A stretch of DNA of 64,000 bases from Zygaena filipendulae (taxonomy: Eukaryota > Arthropoda > Insecta > Lepidoptera > Zygaenidae). The stretch covers positions 1,743,501 through 1,807,500 of the forward strand of contig OU015662.1 in the NCBI GenBank assembly GCA_907165275.2, in the 5' to 3' direction. Under the pieces are notes generated by a model. It did no database searches, had not been told where the DNA came from, and saw only the letters and a list, made by a program, of their open reading frames with translations. Below are positions 11,101-20,727 of the stretch, piece after piece (position 1 is the first letter of the stretch; every line of letters begins with the position of its first letter). The translations under genes were made by a program, and so were the position numbers.

Positions 11101-12118
11101 GTCGCTGACTCAAGCCGCATCAGAACACTGTCTTTACTATAAAAGAGACGGACCTAATGATTTTATCGTTATCGCAGTGTTCGTCGACGATTTCTTTTTT
11201 ATGACAACCAATAGTGATTTAAAAGATAATTTTGTAAGCGAACTCAAAAAGACGTTTACAATTAAAGATCTCGGTCCTGTCAAAGACTGCCTCGGTATGA
11301 GAGTCGTACAAAGTAAAGGCAGTATAACCCTCGATCAGACAAAATATATCGAAAAATTACTAGACAAGTTCGGTATGAGCGACGCGATCTCGGTCACTAC
11401 GCCAATGGAACTTGGGTTAAAACTCACTGTTCCGGAAAAGGAAGAAGAAAATCTAGAAGTCCCATATCAGGAGCTTATCGGCTCATTAATGTACATTTCT
11501 ATATGTACAAGACCTGATATTGCCCACACGGTCTCGTACCTATCTCAGTTCAATGCACATTACGGGGGGGTACACTGGAAGGCCGCTAAGCGAGTCCTTA
11601 GATACCTTAAGGGTACGAAGGAACTCAGACTTCACTTCAAACACGGTGACCACTCTTACCCAGTAGGTTACGCTGACGCCGATTATGGAAGCAATCTTGT
11701 GGACCGTCGATCATTCACTGGATTCACCTTCCTGATGAGCGGTGCACCTGTGTCGTGGGAAGCTCGCAAACAGCGAACAGTTGCACTTTCCACAACAGAA
11801 GCTGAATATATGGCTTTGGCTGAAGCTTGTAAAGAGGCCATATATTTAAAGACGCTCATCAGTGAAGTATTCTCGGTCACTCATCCCATAATCATTCATA
11901 CCGACAATCAAAGTTCACTCAAACTAGCTCATAATAACACCTATCACGCACGTACTAAACACATTGACATCAAACATCACTTCATTAGAGACTCACTATC
12001 ACACCACGACATACAAGTCAAATACATACCCACAAATGACATGGTCGCAGACATTTTGACAAAACCCTTGCCGAAACTGAAACATTTTAAATGTACAAAT
12101 TCTTTAGGTTTAGGCTAG
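8168..12118 (+). CDS. Copia Gag-Pol polyprotein, 1316 residues
   Basis: One frame encodes the full copia order: Gag, protease, integrase, reverse transcriptase, RNase H. Visible landmarks are a CCHC zinc knuckle (CSYCKKLGHIVSEC, about residues 225-238), the protease motif DSGASSH (about 283), the integrase zinc-binding region (HRRLGH ... CIPC, about 412-445), and a D-D-E catalytic triad near residues 472, 537 and 573. Reverse transcriptase starts near 855 with CKWVYKIKK and has FVDDFFF (about 1005) at its active site. RNase H follows with YADADYG (about 1170) and ALSTTEAEYMAL, ending in the ADILTKPLP motif. The length is near the 1400-residue class of copia proteins, with no stop or frameshift. 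The start chosen is the first ATG after the primer site, about 80 bp from the LTR. Confidence 0.95.
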   Translation: MDTPSTSQSAHSSKDFQTAQNSTNISISKLKGSANFSTWAFAIECMLTDLELWEVVVKPADLSNPDQKRKDQKARAKICLSCEESIYPVIRSAKTAFETFSCLRKAYADGGLTRRLALMKKLLTNSFKGKIQQYVNESLAIQQELQGIGAQVDDEFLAIIMLTGLPEKYHPLVMAIEHSNMKITTENVVTALLKEESRAVQSSADTSRSPDTALCTKKQTKKKFCSYCKKLGHIVSECRILKNKKNKNVSVSSNVCTNYTSEFTLSSCFTNRSPTGSQDWFLDSGASSHMSNRREWFEFLSPHVTPITVANKETLLSHGKGTVNINISDGVNKISNVLYVPGLATNLLSVSSLVKKGFDVLFTPKGATIFQSGGCHVTNPVIATGSNHNGMFRLNVNKLHSLYTSTKESALLWHRRLGHLNTKSMDILKNKCIGLDYIGSYHGTCIPCLQGKFSKKPFKSSKSRSSKVLQLIHSDLCGPMSTHSWGGALYLLTFTDDYSRKTFGYLLKTKAEVYTKFVEFKHLVENQTGEKIKILRSDNGREYVNSDMITFMRENGIVHQTTVPYTPQQNGVSERVNRTIIEKARSMLKDSNLPLAYWGEAVNTAIYLKNRSPTQALNNKIPEEVWTGNKVDLSHLRIFGCEAHVLVPKEKRSKLESKTKVCIFVGYSIESKGYRLIDPNNPRQIIIARDVAFIEDKTHEESNPNSSHNEESPQPQPSVIFVPIQNDEEPVSQPQHQVQSDSEDTQPEMSPSLEQLTIPDEPLTHEVSPIISEPEPIVETSTERRYPLRDRRPPERYQENLYMTSDQEPETYKEVTEHPQKDKWLEAMKAEYNSLIQHGTWILVDRPSGRKTTKCKWVYKIKKDTSGNITKYKARLVAKGFTQIAGVDYGETFSPVARLSSVRLLFAFAVQYRLQVHHLDVETAFLNGDLEEEIYMEQPEGFATDPKGKVCLLKKSLYGLKQAPRQWNKKVCQAMAALSLTQAASEHCLYYKRDGPNDFIVIAVFVDDFFFMTTNSDLKDNFVSELKKTFTIKDLGPVKDCLGMRVVQSKGSITLDQTKYIEKLLDKFGMSDAISVTTPMELGLKLTVPEKEEENLEVPYQELIGSLMYISICTRPDIAHTVSYLSQFNAHYGGVHWKAAKRVLRYLKGTKELRLHFKHGDHSYPVGYADADYGSNLVDRRSFTGFTFLMSGAPVSWEARKQRTVALSTTEAEYMALAEACKEAIYLKTLISEVFSVTHPIIIHTDNQSSLKLAHNNTYHARTKHIDIKHHFIRDSLSHHDIQVKYIPTNDMVADILTKPLPKLKHFKCTNSLGLG

Positions 12119-12301
12119 TTCTAGGTTTTGTATGTCTTTAGATCATATTGTATGTATATAGGGTGTGTATAGTTTAGTGATGTGTTTATATGTACAGGAT
12201 GTTGTTTTTATTATTTCAGTGCTAGTGATAAGTGTATAGTGAATTTTGATACTGTCTTTTTACTTGTATTATAATGTGTATATACAGGGTGTTCTCATTA
12301 C

Positions 12302-12308
12302 GGGGGGG
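12302..12308 (+). promoter_or_regulatory. Polypurine tract of the copia element
   Basis: A run of seven G residues ends directly at the TG that opens the 3' LTR, the expected position for the plus-strand primer. Confidence 0.7.
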
Positions 12309-12483
12309 TGTTAAAACTCTTTTATGTTTATACTGAGAACACTGTCAATTTGATATTTAAATATTTTTATACACATTCTTTTATTTGATCATTGTTGTAT
12401 GTCATTCCTTTTGAAACTCTAATATATTTTCTTTAAAATCTTTTCCAATGGCTTTATTTCCTTAGAAATAATCACCAACAAGT
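12309..12483 (+). repeat. 3' LTR of the copia element
   Basis: Reads the same as the 5' LTR along its whole 175 bp, followed by the ctcca duplication at 12484-12488. Confidence 0.9.
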
Positions 12484-12660
12484 CTCCAAGATCCCACCGT
12501 CAGATCCTGATTTCATGACAATGGGACCAATCGGAAAGAAAAAATAATCATCAAAATCGGTTCACGCAGTCGAAAGTTATGGGATAACAAACATAAAAAA
12601 ACATACGCGTCGATTTGAGAACCTCCTCCTTTTTGGGAAGTCCGTTAAAAACCGCACAAA
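12484..12660. repeat. Right part of the repeat split by the copia insertion
   Basis: Continues the interrupted repeat: 'agatcccaccgtcagatcct', then 'atcaaaatcggttcacgcag', ending at 'gaacctcctcctttttggga' followed by 'agtccgttaaaaa'. Non-coding. Confidence 0.5.
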
Positions 12661-12686
12661 TCGTGCCTCGATAAGTAGTTGTCTCT

Positions 12687-12930
12687 TATGCCTGCACTAC
12701 ATTATCGCCGATGATCGTTGATCTTGTGATCGTGTGATCGGCGATAATGTGGACACCTCAACGCGATCACAGGCGATTCCCTTTGATGCGTGCCCAAAAA
12801 CCGACAATTCACGGGTCGCAGGCGATCATAGACGATGATCGGCGAGTACAGCCGAGTATGCCCTCTACACTATCGTGATCGCGTATAATCGTCTGTACTC
12901 GGCGATAATGTAGTTGAGCCATTAGGATGC
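12687..12930. mobile_element. ATTATCGCCGAT-type palindromic MITE
   Basis: Ends are inverted: 'gcctgcactacattatcgcc' on the left and 'ggcgataatgtagttgagcc' on the right. Inside are further GATCG-rich inverted stretches and an uninterrupted block 'cgacaattcacgggtcgc' (about 12801) that serves as the empty site for the insertion at 55541. Related pieces lie at 55188-55540 and 56385-56440. Confidence 0.7.
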
Positions 12931-15180
12931 GATGCGATGTGATCCGTTTTGCCACCTTTTGCGTGCGCGGCGCTCCTGGGAACCGCTCCATTTCAATACC
13001 ACTGTACATAGTTGATTAGTTTTTGCGAAGCACCTCCTCTATCGACAAGAACACAAGAAAGGGGTAATTAAGAACTTTTAAAATACCTATTAATTTAGAA
13101 GTTCTTAATGTTATTTTAAAATGGATCGCACAGCTTTATCACAACCTTATGAGCGGGAGCCGACCCAATTTAATATCTTTGAGTAATTGCCGTTATTAGT
13201 TATGTAAATATCATAAACTGAGAATGAAATGTTTCATCATTAAGTGTTACTTTTGTCTTCAATTAATTCTACTTACCAGAAATTATAATAATTAAGATGT
13301 AGATATACAAGTTGTAGGTTTAAACAAGGGACGCATTGAAGGATGGTATTCAATATTCGATTCTCATCTCAAACAGTTTAAAAAAACTGATGAAATGTTA
13401 ATTTTTGACATAATTATCCATTAAAAAATATTCCTGAAAGTTGAACTGACGTTTAGAATAAGTTTTGTCAGAACCTGAGGTCAAACAAAACTTATTCCAA
13501 AGGTCATTTCACGCCCCCCTTTCCTCTCAGTATTGCCGCTGACGCTCCGAAGAATCACATGTATATTGTATAGATCATTCCATAAGGTATTATTATTAAG
13601 AATATTTTTCTTTGTAATATTTATCATGAACTATTATCGAGTGCTTGATAAAAAATGTCATTTCTGATTCGATCTCTCTACATTGCGCTTTGTGATTGAC
13701 TCCAAGTCGTTTTGTAAGCTAGAGTTCTAGCTAGACCGTCAATAATATTAGTTCGCCTTTGTTTATTTGTGAATGGTTGGTTGGTGTCGTTCTAATTAAA
13801 GTACACACGTAATGGATGATGTTATTGCGATGTAATAATAGTAATTCTACGAGAACGAGTGCGTATGACAATAATTAGGGCACGAACCGTGCGCCAACCT
13901 GCAAGCAGGTCTGTCGTGCGACAGAGCACATGTCAAACTAAATTTAATCTATATATATACTTATTGCGTCGACGCATTCAACGTTACTGCATCATGGATG
14001 AACAGTGAACACGCTGTATAATGTATGTATATACTACATGGGTATAATAAAAGAATTATCGTATTACCACTCAATTTAAAAAAGGATTTCTTTCTTTTTT
14101 TTATTCTTATTCTAACTTATTTTGTTAATGTACGATGACTAACAAAGAAAAGTTTATCGTGTTTTGTTAAGCAATTGAAAAAAATACCTCTTTAGCCAGC
14201 ATAGGTACCAAGTCACGCAAGGGATCTAGGCCATTGTTGTGTTTTTCATTTATTTAGGTTTGTTTCTACAATTTTACTTTTTTATTGAGATTAACTATGT
14301 TTAGTAGGTACTTATAGTAGGTAATTAAGATTTTTTAAACGTCGAAGAAGTTATTAAGAATTTTTAAAAATCAAAAGGAATCGATGACCATTCGAGTATT
14401 CGTATTCCAATTTCAATTTGTGGTTTTCTTCTTTTTTATTACATCGCAACTTTAGTATGGTTCTACATTTTTGTCGATAACGTAGAGCCAATTTAAAAAG
14501 AATGTAGAGCCGTAAAGAATGTAGAGAATAATAATCATTGCATCACGCAATGATTATTCTATATTCTTTTTGATATAAATATTGAACAAACAAAGGTGGC
14601 GGAATGACGTATGTACGAAATTTGAATTTTGCGGTTGCGTTGGTCGTGACTCCTGACACACGTAAAGTTATCGTTAACGGAAACTTCGTCACACGGGTGT
14701 TTTAGCTAAAGATATGCAGAAATTCAGATATTATTTTTTCATTTCAAGTATTACAAAGAATTCGTATTTTAAACTGCGGTTTTCTGATAGTAAAAAGGTA
14801 TTTCTAAATAGTTTTTCAGAAGAATGATATTCACAACATTCTTGATAACGACTTCTTCTTTGTTTTCTCTCTAAACTCGAAGAGTTGGTTGAAAAAGTGG
14901 GTCGAAAAACAATTTGAATGAAAATTCTACAAGAAGAGTCGTCTTGGGAGATTCTTTGGGAAAAATCTTTATCTAGCACCAGTGAGCGGACGAGCAGCCG
15001 AATGATGTTGATGACCTACGTCCGATAGCCAACTATCGGCTGTAAAAAAAACAAATTTTTAATAGTGATAGTGTATTGCGGCTATAGAATAGAGATGAGT
15101 TGACAAGATACACGTTCAACAAGTCTCGAAGTGACGTCGGTTGGACAAAGCTCGCGTGGGCTGCTTGTTTAGAAATAATT
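12931..15180. other. AT-rich intergenic stretch
   Basis: No convincing gene. A small perfect hairpin lies at about 14526-14561, with gaataataatcattgc facing its inverted copy. The minus-strand frame 14731-14979 has no recognisable domain. Confidence 0.4.
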
Positions 15181-15185
15181 AAGAG

Positions 15186-15311
15186 ATGCCCTCTTCGGAC
15201 CGCGTTGAGTTGCGCCCCTTGACGCCTCTTCGTAACAATCCGGAGCTCATTCGGCTGGCATCAATTTTTTTCCACGCAATCGACCTAACGTCGGAAGATT
15301 TTCGTAAATAA
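15186..15311 (+). CDS. Possible short coding exon or 41-residue ORF
   Basis: An ATG opens a frame of 41 codons (MPSSDRVELRPLTPLRNNPE...) that is markedly richer in GC than its AT-rich surroundings. It ends at TAA (15309-15311). A possible splice donor (gtaaat) lies at 15304, so it could also be the start of a spliced gene. I recognise no family and found no partner exon. It could be chance. Confidence 0.2.
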   Translation: MPSSDRVELRPLTPLRNNPELIRLASIFFHAIDLTSEDFRK

Positions 15312-15380
15312 AACATGTTATTAATAACCGCTGACGAGTCTATTCGGATTTAAAGTGATAGACGCGAAACATTATCGTCT

Positions 15381-15832
15381 ACTTAACGCACTAAAAAAAA
15401 ACCGACCAAGTGCGAGTCGGACTCGCGCACGAAGTGTTCCGTACCAATCTATAAAAACGTCAAAAATATCATGGTAGTTGTATGGGAGCCCCCTTAACTA
15501 TTTGTTTTATTTTAATTTAATTATTTATTTTTAAAGGGAATAATTACATAATAACTAAATATTCTGTGAATATTTCAACCATCTACACGTTAAAAACGTT
15601 AAAAAAAACACGTTTGTTGGCCCCTTAAATAATTATTTTATTCTGTTATTTTTTTTTGGATTTTTTCGTTATAGCGGCATCAGAAATACAGCATCTGTGA
15701 AAATTTCAACTGTCTAACTATCACGGTTCATGAGATACAGCCTAGTGATAGACGGACGGACGGACGGACGGACGGACAGCGAAGTCTTAGTAATAGGGTT
15801 CCGTTTTACCCTTTGGGTAACGGAACCCTAAA
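15381..15832. repeat. Lepidopteran interspersed repeat with (ACGG)n
   Basis: Starts 'aaccgaccaagtgcgagtcg' and ends 'gggttccgttttaccctttg', then 'ggtaacggaaccctaaaaa', with an internal acggacggacgg run near 15755-15776. This layout is a very common repeat in moth genomes. I am unsure of its class (SINE-like or Helitron-like). Confidence 0.7.
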
Positions 15833-16078
15833 AATAACAGATTATCCGCGGCCATAATTATAACCTCATTCTAAATTAGATGCCTACGATTTAAATTTAT
15901 CGTATTTGATATTTTTCTAAATTGTGTAGGTACCGCAAATTAAGCAACGTAATTAGTGGCCGTGGAATTAAATATTTATGGTATCATGCATATTTTGGCA
16001 GCGTTACGCAAACTTTTCCCGCCAATGAAAGTTGCGGGAAACTTTTCCGCACAGCCAAACTGTCGATGCACTCACCGG

Positions 16079-16244
16079 GCGGCGATTTGACCGGGGTCTC
16101 TGGCTCTTCGAAGCGATGGCTCCTCAGCAGCTGGAGTGCGAACTCGGTGCCCACCTCCTCAGACCGCGGGCAGGGGGTGTACGCGTACTGTTTTTTCGTG
16201 AGCGCCGGCAAAGGCGCGACGCGATGTCTGCCGCGGTCGGCCAT
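16079..16244 (-). CDS. Probable first coding exon of an unidentified gene
   Basis: On the minus strand an ATG at 16244 opens a frame beginning MADRGRHRVAPLPALTKKQY, followed by AYTPCPRSEEVGTEF and RFEEPETPVKSPP. The frame runs straight into a good splice donor, g|gtgagtgc, near 16078-16079. The segment is GC-rich and looks like real protein in a wholly AT-rich neighbourhood. A TATCGATA box lies 56 bp upstream. I do not recognise the family. No following exon could be identified between here and the left end of the window, so the rest of the gene may lie beyond it. The exon end is approximate to a few bases. Confidence 0.45.
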
Positions 16245-16299
16245 GCGGCGTCTGCCGCTCCCGGCACAGTGCCGCGCGGCTCGCGTGCGACCGCCTTAC

Positions 16300-16307
16300 T
16301 ATCGATA
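16300..16307. promoter_or_regulatory. TATCGATA (DRE/DREF-type) promoter motif
   Basis: A perfect TATCGATA palindrome in GC-rich DNA just upstream of the minus-strand ATG at 16244. DREF sites of this sequence mark core promoters of housekeeping genes in Drosophila. Its role here is inferred from position. Confidence 0.5.
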
Positions 16308-16336
16308 AACTACGTAGCCGGGATTGTTTAAACGCC

Positions 16337-16450
16337 CCCTTAGTCAAGTTGACGATCTGTAATCGTGATCGCTACAGAAAACTAAGGAACGTATCGCCAT
16401 GCCACGCGGTCCCGAAAAATCGCCCAATCAAATGGTCTACTTCTAAAAAA
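16337..16450. mobile_element. Half-copy of the CCCCCTTAGCCAAGT foldback MITE
   Basis: Begins 'cgcccccttagtcaagttga' then 'cgatctgtaatcg ... agaaaactaaggaacg'. This matches one arm of the foldback elements at 40090-40280 and 44031-44225. The second arm is missing. Confidence 0.5.
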
Positions 16451-16599
16451 CCCATAAGTTTTATCTAATTATTTTATTTATTTATTCATGTTTTGGCAAC
16501 AAACAGTCATATACATCTTATTTTTACAATATTTCGTATTCACCAATCGTTTGAAAAACGTGTCGTCGTACGTGTCAATATATATTTTTTTTAAACTGA

Positions 16600-16866
16600 T
16601 TTATAATTAACAAATCGAATTTTGATTTTCATAATCGTGCAACATTACACAGAGTATTTTTATCAAACGTTTCAACACGGCTGATTTTCTTGTCTTTGAA
16701 AACCCTTTTTTTTCCATATTCCGGGATAAAAAGTACCCTATGTCCGTCTCTGTACCCCTGATAACGTGCATGCCTAATTTCATCCAAATCCGTTCAGCCG
16801 TTTTTGCCTGATTGAGTAACAAACATCCAAACATCCACACTTTCACATTTATAATATTAGTAGGAA
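16600..16866 (-). repeat. CCGCGG-type interspersed repeat relative
   Basis: Contains 'ccgggataaaaagtacccta', 'acgtgcatgcctaatttcat', 'ccgttcagccgtttttgcct' and ends 'cacatttataatattagtag', the shared body and head of the repeat family in reverse orientation. The CCGCGG tail is absent. Confidence 0.6.
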
Positions 16867-18084
16867 GTAGGATTTTACTAATTTTATCCCATCTTATTTA
16901 TAGATATTAATAAGACTTATTAAAATGACATCGAGCACTTTTCATAACTCCAATTGAAAACTTTGGTTTGGTTTGTGCGTTTTGTGTGGGTCTTGCTGAG
17001 AAATTGACTCTGGTTCCATAAATTGTTTTACTGCTTCATTCTGGTAACACATCCAAACATCTTAAATAGCCAGATAAATTGTTATCTTGTAGATTGTGAT
17101 TTGTGGTTAATCACTCAGAGTACACGAGTAACAACACTAGTGTTGTCCATGCGCGCGCACCGATCCCTCGGGCCGCGGGCAGCCGGCTCCTGCATCAGGG
17201 TCGATAGCCCGTGCTGTGCGGCTCTCCTCATTGTTTGTGACACTGCCGCACTGAACTCTGCATGGACGCAGCTGTCCGCAAGGCAATAGGCTGAGCGGAA
17301 TGAGAACTTTTGCCTATGAATGTTTTTAGACGCTGAGTGTAATAAGGAGTTTTGCCTATGGAATATTATTATCTTCTAGGTACTGTATTATCTTATTATA
17401 CTAGCTGTTCCACGTGGTTTCACCTGCGGTAATATCAGAGATCCCACGAGAATTCCAGGACGTATAAACCTTCCTCTTGAATCACTCGATCTATTGGTGA
17501 GAACAGCATGAAAATCCGTTCAATAGTTTTTAAGTTTTCGCGACAGACAGACAGACAGACGCGCTGAAGGACTAAGTTTTATAATACGTAGGTAAGGATT
17601 TACAATAATATTTCCTATTCATTAGTAACTTTTTTACAGCAATGAAAATGTGTGGTGGTGTGTGATATACCTACGTAGTGGTACGGTCTTGGATATCTAC
17701 ATTAGCGTTGAGGTGAAATAAGTAGGTACAACTGAAATTTAGCTTCATGTTTGCTTCTATTAGGTACAATTAATACTTGAGAAATTGCTTATAGGCTATG
17801 AAGTTGAAGTCTTTAGATGCTGGAGTTTCTAGTTTAATAAATATTTTTTTCTGAAATCCAATTTAAACTTGAATGGAAAAAAATCGTCTCAACTTTCTTT
17901 AAACTAACCACTACGTGTTACTGAATCGTTGAACTTTAATTTAAAATTTTAATTTTTAGAGTAAAACCCATAGCCGTGCCAATAGAACAAGCTTGACTGA
18001 CATTCCAAAAGTGCTTCTCTACGCACGCACGGTTCCAATAAAATTCTTCGAATTTGTGGCTTTTACCCAGTCGTTTTAATGATT
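16867..18084. other. Intergenic with a GC-rich patch and one repeat copy
   Basis: 17145-17290 is a GC-rich island (cgcgcgcaccgatccctcgg...) with an 88-codon plus-strand frame of no recognisable family. 17401-17590 is a minus-orientation CCGCGG-type repeat ending in a gacagacagacaga run. The rest is AT-rich and featureless. Confidence 0.4.
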
Positions 18085-18089
18085 AGGTA

Positions 18090-18330
18090 CCTACTTAATT
18101 TTAAGTTAAGATTTCAAAAACAAAACTGCCGCACTCAAAGTCGTATATTCAAACAATATAAGAATTCTTTTTCTTTCATTCTTTCTTTCAATCAATAATA
18201 GGTAATTGGCATTCAACTAAATTTAACTTAATTAGTTAAATGCCAATTAACATTAATTTAATGAACTTAACCGAGTGCGGCAGTTTTGTTTTTAAAATTA
18301 AGCAATAATTATTATAAGTACCTACTACCT
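18090..18330. mobile_element. GCCGCACTC foldback MITE, copy 1
   Basis: Arms 'aaaacaaaactgccgcactc' (about 18117) and 'gagtgcggcagttttgtttt' (about 18274) are inverted. A second inner inverted pair is 'ttggcatttaactaa / ttagttaaatgccaa'. Copies 2 and 3 lie in introns of the ionotropic receptor gene. Confidence 0.75.
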
Positions 18331-20076
18331 AATTAAAACAACTCTGGTTGAACGATTCCGTCACGCGTCCATACTATTTAGTTACCCTTCAGTAGCGCAT
18401 AAAGATGTTTTGGTACAAAAATATTTTTTTGCTATAGTTATCCCAAAGATCCTAGGGTTCCTAAAGAGCTCCATACGTCCATACCAATGTAATGGGTATA
18501 GTTTTATGTACATTCCTAGTAAGTTTCACAGAATTCCAAGTCCATGAGTGGATTAACTATACCAAGGCACTGGTTCAAAGTTTCCATGGAAAATCCACGT
18601 TCCGATTAACGTCTAGTTTATTAATAAAGCTCTCGCTAAGAATCGATACTATAGTAATATATTGTTTGGTTTAATTGGTAATTAGAATCGGTGTTCAATA
18701 GGTACTCAAGGGAAGCCAACGGACGACTGCGCTATGAATAATTCAGTCGCAATCGCTAAACTCTGAACGCGCCCTTTCGTTTGTTGTTAGGTAGGTATTA
18801 TTCAGCTAACTCGTGTGATATTCAGAAATAGCTGTTCCCTGCGGTTTCACCCGCGTTAATTTCGGTGTTCCCGCGGGAATTCCGGGGTAAAAAGTAGCCT
18901 ATGTTACTCCTTATAACATTAGCTATCTGCGAGTGAAAGTCCCGACAAAATCGGTTCGGCTGAACAGTTTCAGAGACAGACAGAGAATTTTTTTTTATAT
19001 ATAAGTTCCGTATATACTTTGTTTGTTTGTTTGAAAACAAAACGCTAAAAGTTTTCCTACAAATAACGTTCCAATTTCAAATCACTTTACTCCCTTGGGA
19101 GTTTCATACAACATTACCTCCCTCCCCTGGGTTGGGATGTAATGCCTTGCTTTACGTTGAGATTGCGTCATATGTAATTAGACATTATCGAGCAGGTGGT
19201 ATGAAAAATAATATAACCCTTTTAGATGTAGAGACCCTATTTAAGTGGGACTTCTATGGGTTCGATAGGAAAATAAAATAAAAATTTTAAATTTACATCA
19301 ATTTTATAGTTGAATATGAAACTTTATTTTACTGGAGTAATCTATAGTATAATATAACTACTTATTATACTTTAAGAAAAAGTTTTATATCATGTTTCGA
19401 TGTTTGTTACTTAATCACGCAAATTATGTGTTAAACTGTTTACCGGACACAAAAACTCTTGTAACAAAAAGGCGCTGATGGACCCAAATACTCCGATATT
19501 GACTCATTAATAAATAATAGACTATAGTCACAATTTGCCACAGGCAAGCTGCTTCCACAAGTGTCTCCACGACATTTCTCCCTCCCCTCCACTCAGATTT
19601 GGTCCATCTGCCCCTAGTGTGGCTAGCCCTAGCCACACCGCGAGATTTCCTACCCCAAAGGTGGTTAACTCAAAACAAACACTTAACCTAAAGGTATATA
19701 TTCAGGTACTACCCGTTCGGACTTCAAACAAAACATCACAAGCGAATGGTTTAATTGTTAATTATGCAATACATTTCATTGTTTGTTAGTAAACGATTGT
19801 TATCCTATAGTGCCCCCGAACCCTTTAAAAATGGCACGTTAAATGCCTAAAAATGATGCTTCAACGTCACAAACAACAGATTCTATTTGAACTTCATGAA
19901 TTTATTGTGATTGAGAGATACATATACTTTTCTGGTAATTGTATCTATTGGCCATTATGTCTTCAAGAGTGATGTTCCTGAATCTTTCCAGTAAATTCTG
20001 TAACGTGTTTAGCAGTGATGATGAAGATATGAGTGTTGATGAACCGGCTCGATTTAATGATGATTTCGTTTTGTCT
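18331..20076. other. Intergenic, with one repeat copy
   Basis: 18830-19020 is a minus-orientation CCGCGG-type repeat (gctgttccctgcggtttcac). 19040-19270 and 19440-19680 have the look of decayed mobile DNA. No host gene is recognised. Confidence 0.4.
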
Positions 20077-20727
20077 TCAACAGAAGTGCATCTCTGTGAA
20101 GGATTTCTTGTCCTTGTACACGGAGCCCCAAGCTCCGTAGTCTTTCTTCTGATCTTGCTTTTGAGGTGGCTTGCTGTTCGAATTCGAATTGGCTGTCACT
20201 GGTTTTCTGGAATCCAAAAAATTCAAAATGTTGGCATCCAGTCTATTTGAGGGAAGACGTTAATGTTTTAAAATAATCACTGTTAAGTATTTCCTTTTTC
20301 CTACAAGTAAAAATAATATGTTCTTTGCTGGACATAGATCTCCCCCAAAGACCACAAATTTCTACTACGGTTTTCAGGACAGCGTCGTTCTATATTATGA
20401 GATGTCAGCTACCACAATCTCTATAACATTGAATCTTACTTAGAATTTTCATTCATTGAATATTTGACCACACGTATACTGTTTGATAAGTTGAAATTAC
20501 GAATTATGATGAACAAAATTACGATGAAAGGTTTGAATTGGTGGATAAATTGTTGAGGAAGACTGTCAAGGGAACACCGCATGTCGGTACGCGGTGGGAA
20601 CGCATTTCGATCAGCCATCACGCTCATAAACATAAATTGTAACTTACTTCATAGGAGCTGACACGACGAAATTCTTGCAGGCGTAGTTAGCCTTCGAGGC
20701 AGTCTTGCATTCATCGCCGCGGGCCAT
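20077..20727 (-). CDS. Possible two-exon gene for a 69-residue protein
   Basis: Exon 1 is 20727-20648 and exon 2 is 20206-20077, both minus strand. Exon 1 starts at an ATG with good context (caacgATGGC) and reads MARGDECKTASKANYACKNF, then six more residues. It ends at a strong donor, aa|gtaagt. Exon 2 follows a pyrimidine-rich acceptor (ttttttggattccag) whose first base completes the split lysine codon. It reads KPVTANSNSNSKPPQKQDQK, then KDYGAWGSVYKDKKSFTEMHFC and a TGA. The predicted product is small, lysine-rich and hydrophilic, without an obvious signal peptide or membrane segment. DNA upstream of the ATG is GC-rich (20745-20930), as expected for a promoter. I do not recognise the family. 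A further donor near the end of exon 2 could extend the protein. Confidence 0.45.

Larger units (their letters stand above)
7916..12483 (+). mobile_element. Copia-type LTR retrotransposon, apparently intact
   Basis: LTRs of 175 bp (7916-8090 and 12309-12483) look identical base for base. The 5-bp ctcca flanks both sides (7911-7915 and 12484-12488). Just inside the 5' LTR is 'ggttatgggccc', complementary to the anticodon stem-loop of initiator methionine tRNA, the half-tRNA primer known for Drosophila copia. A G-run polypurine tract (12302-12308) abuts the 3' LTR. One uninterrupted reading frame encodes Gag-Pol. These points together indicate a recent, possibly still active insertion. Confidence 0.95.

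Noticed and set aside
16032..16331. Plus-strand 99-codon frame over the GC-rich island
   Set aside because: The minus-strand frame has a better start, a clean splice donor and an upstream DRE motif. The plus frame is probably its shadow.
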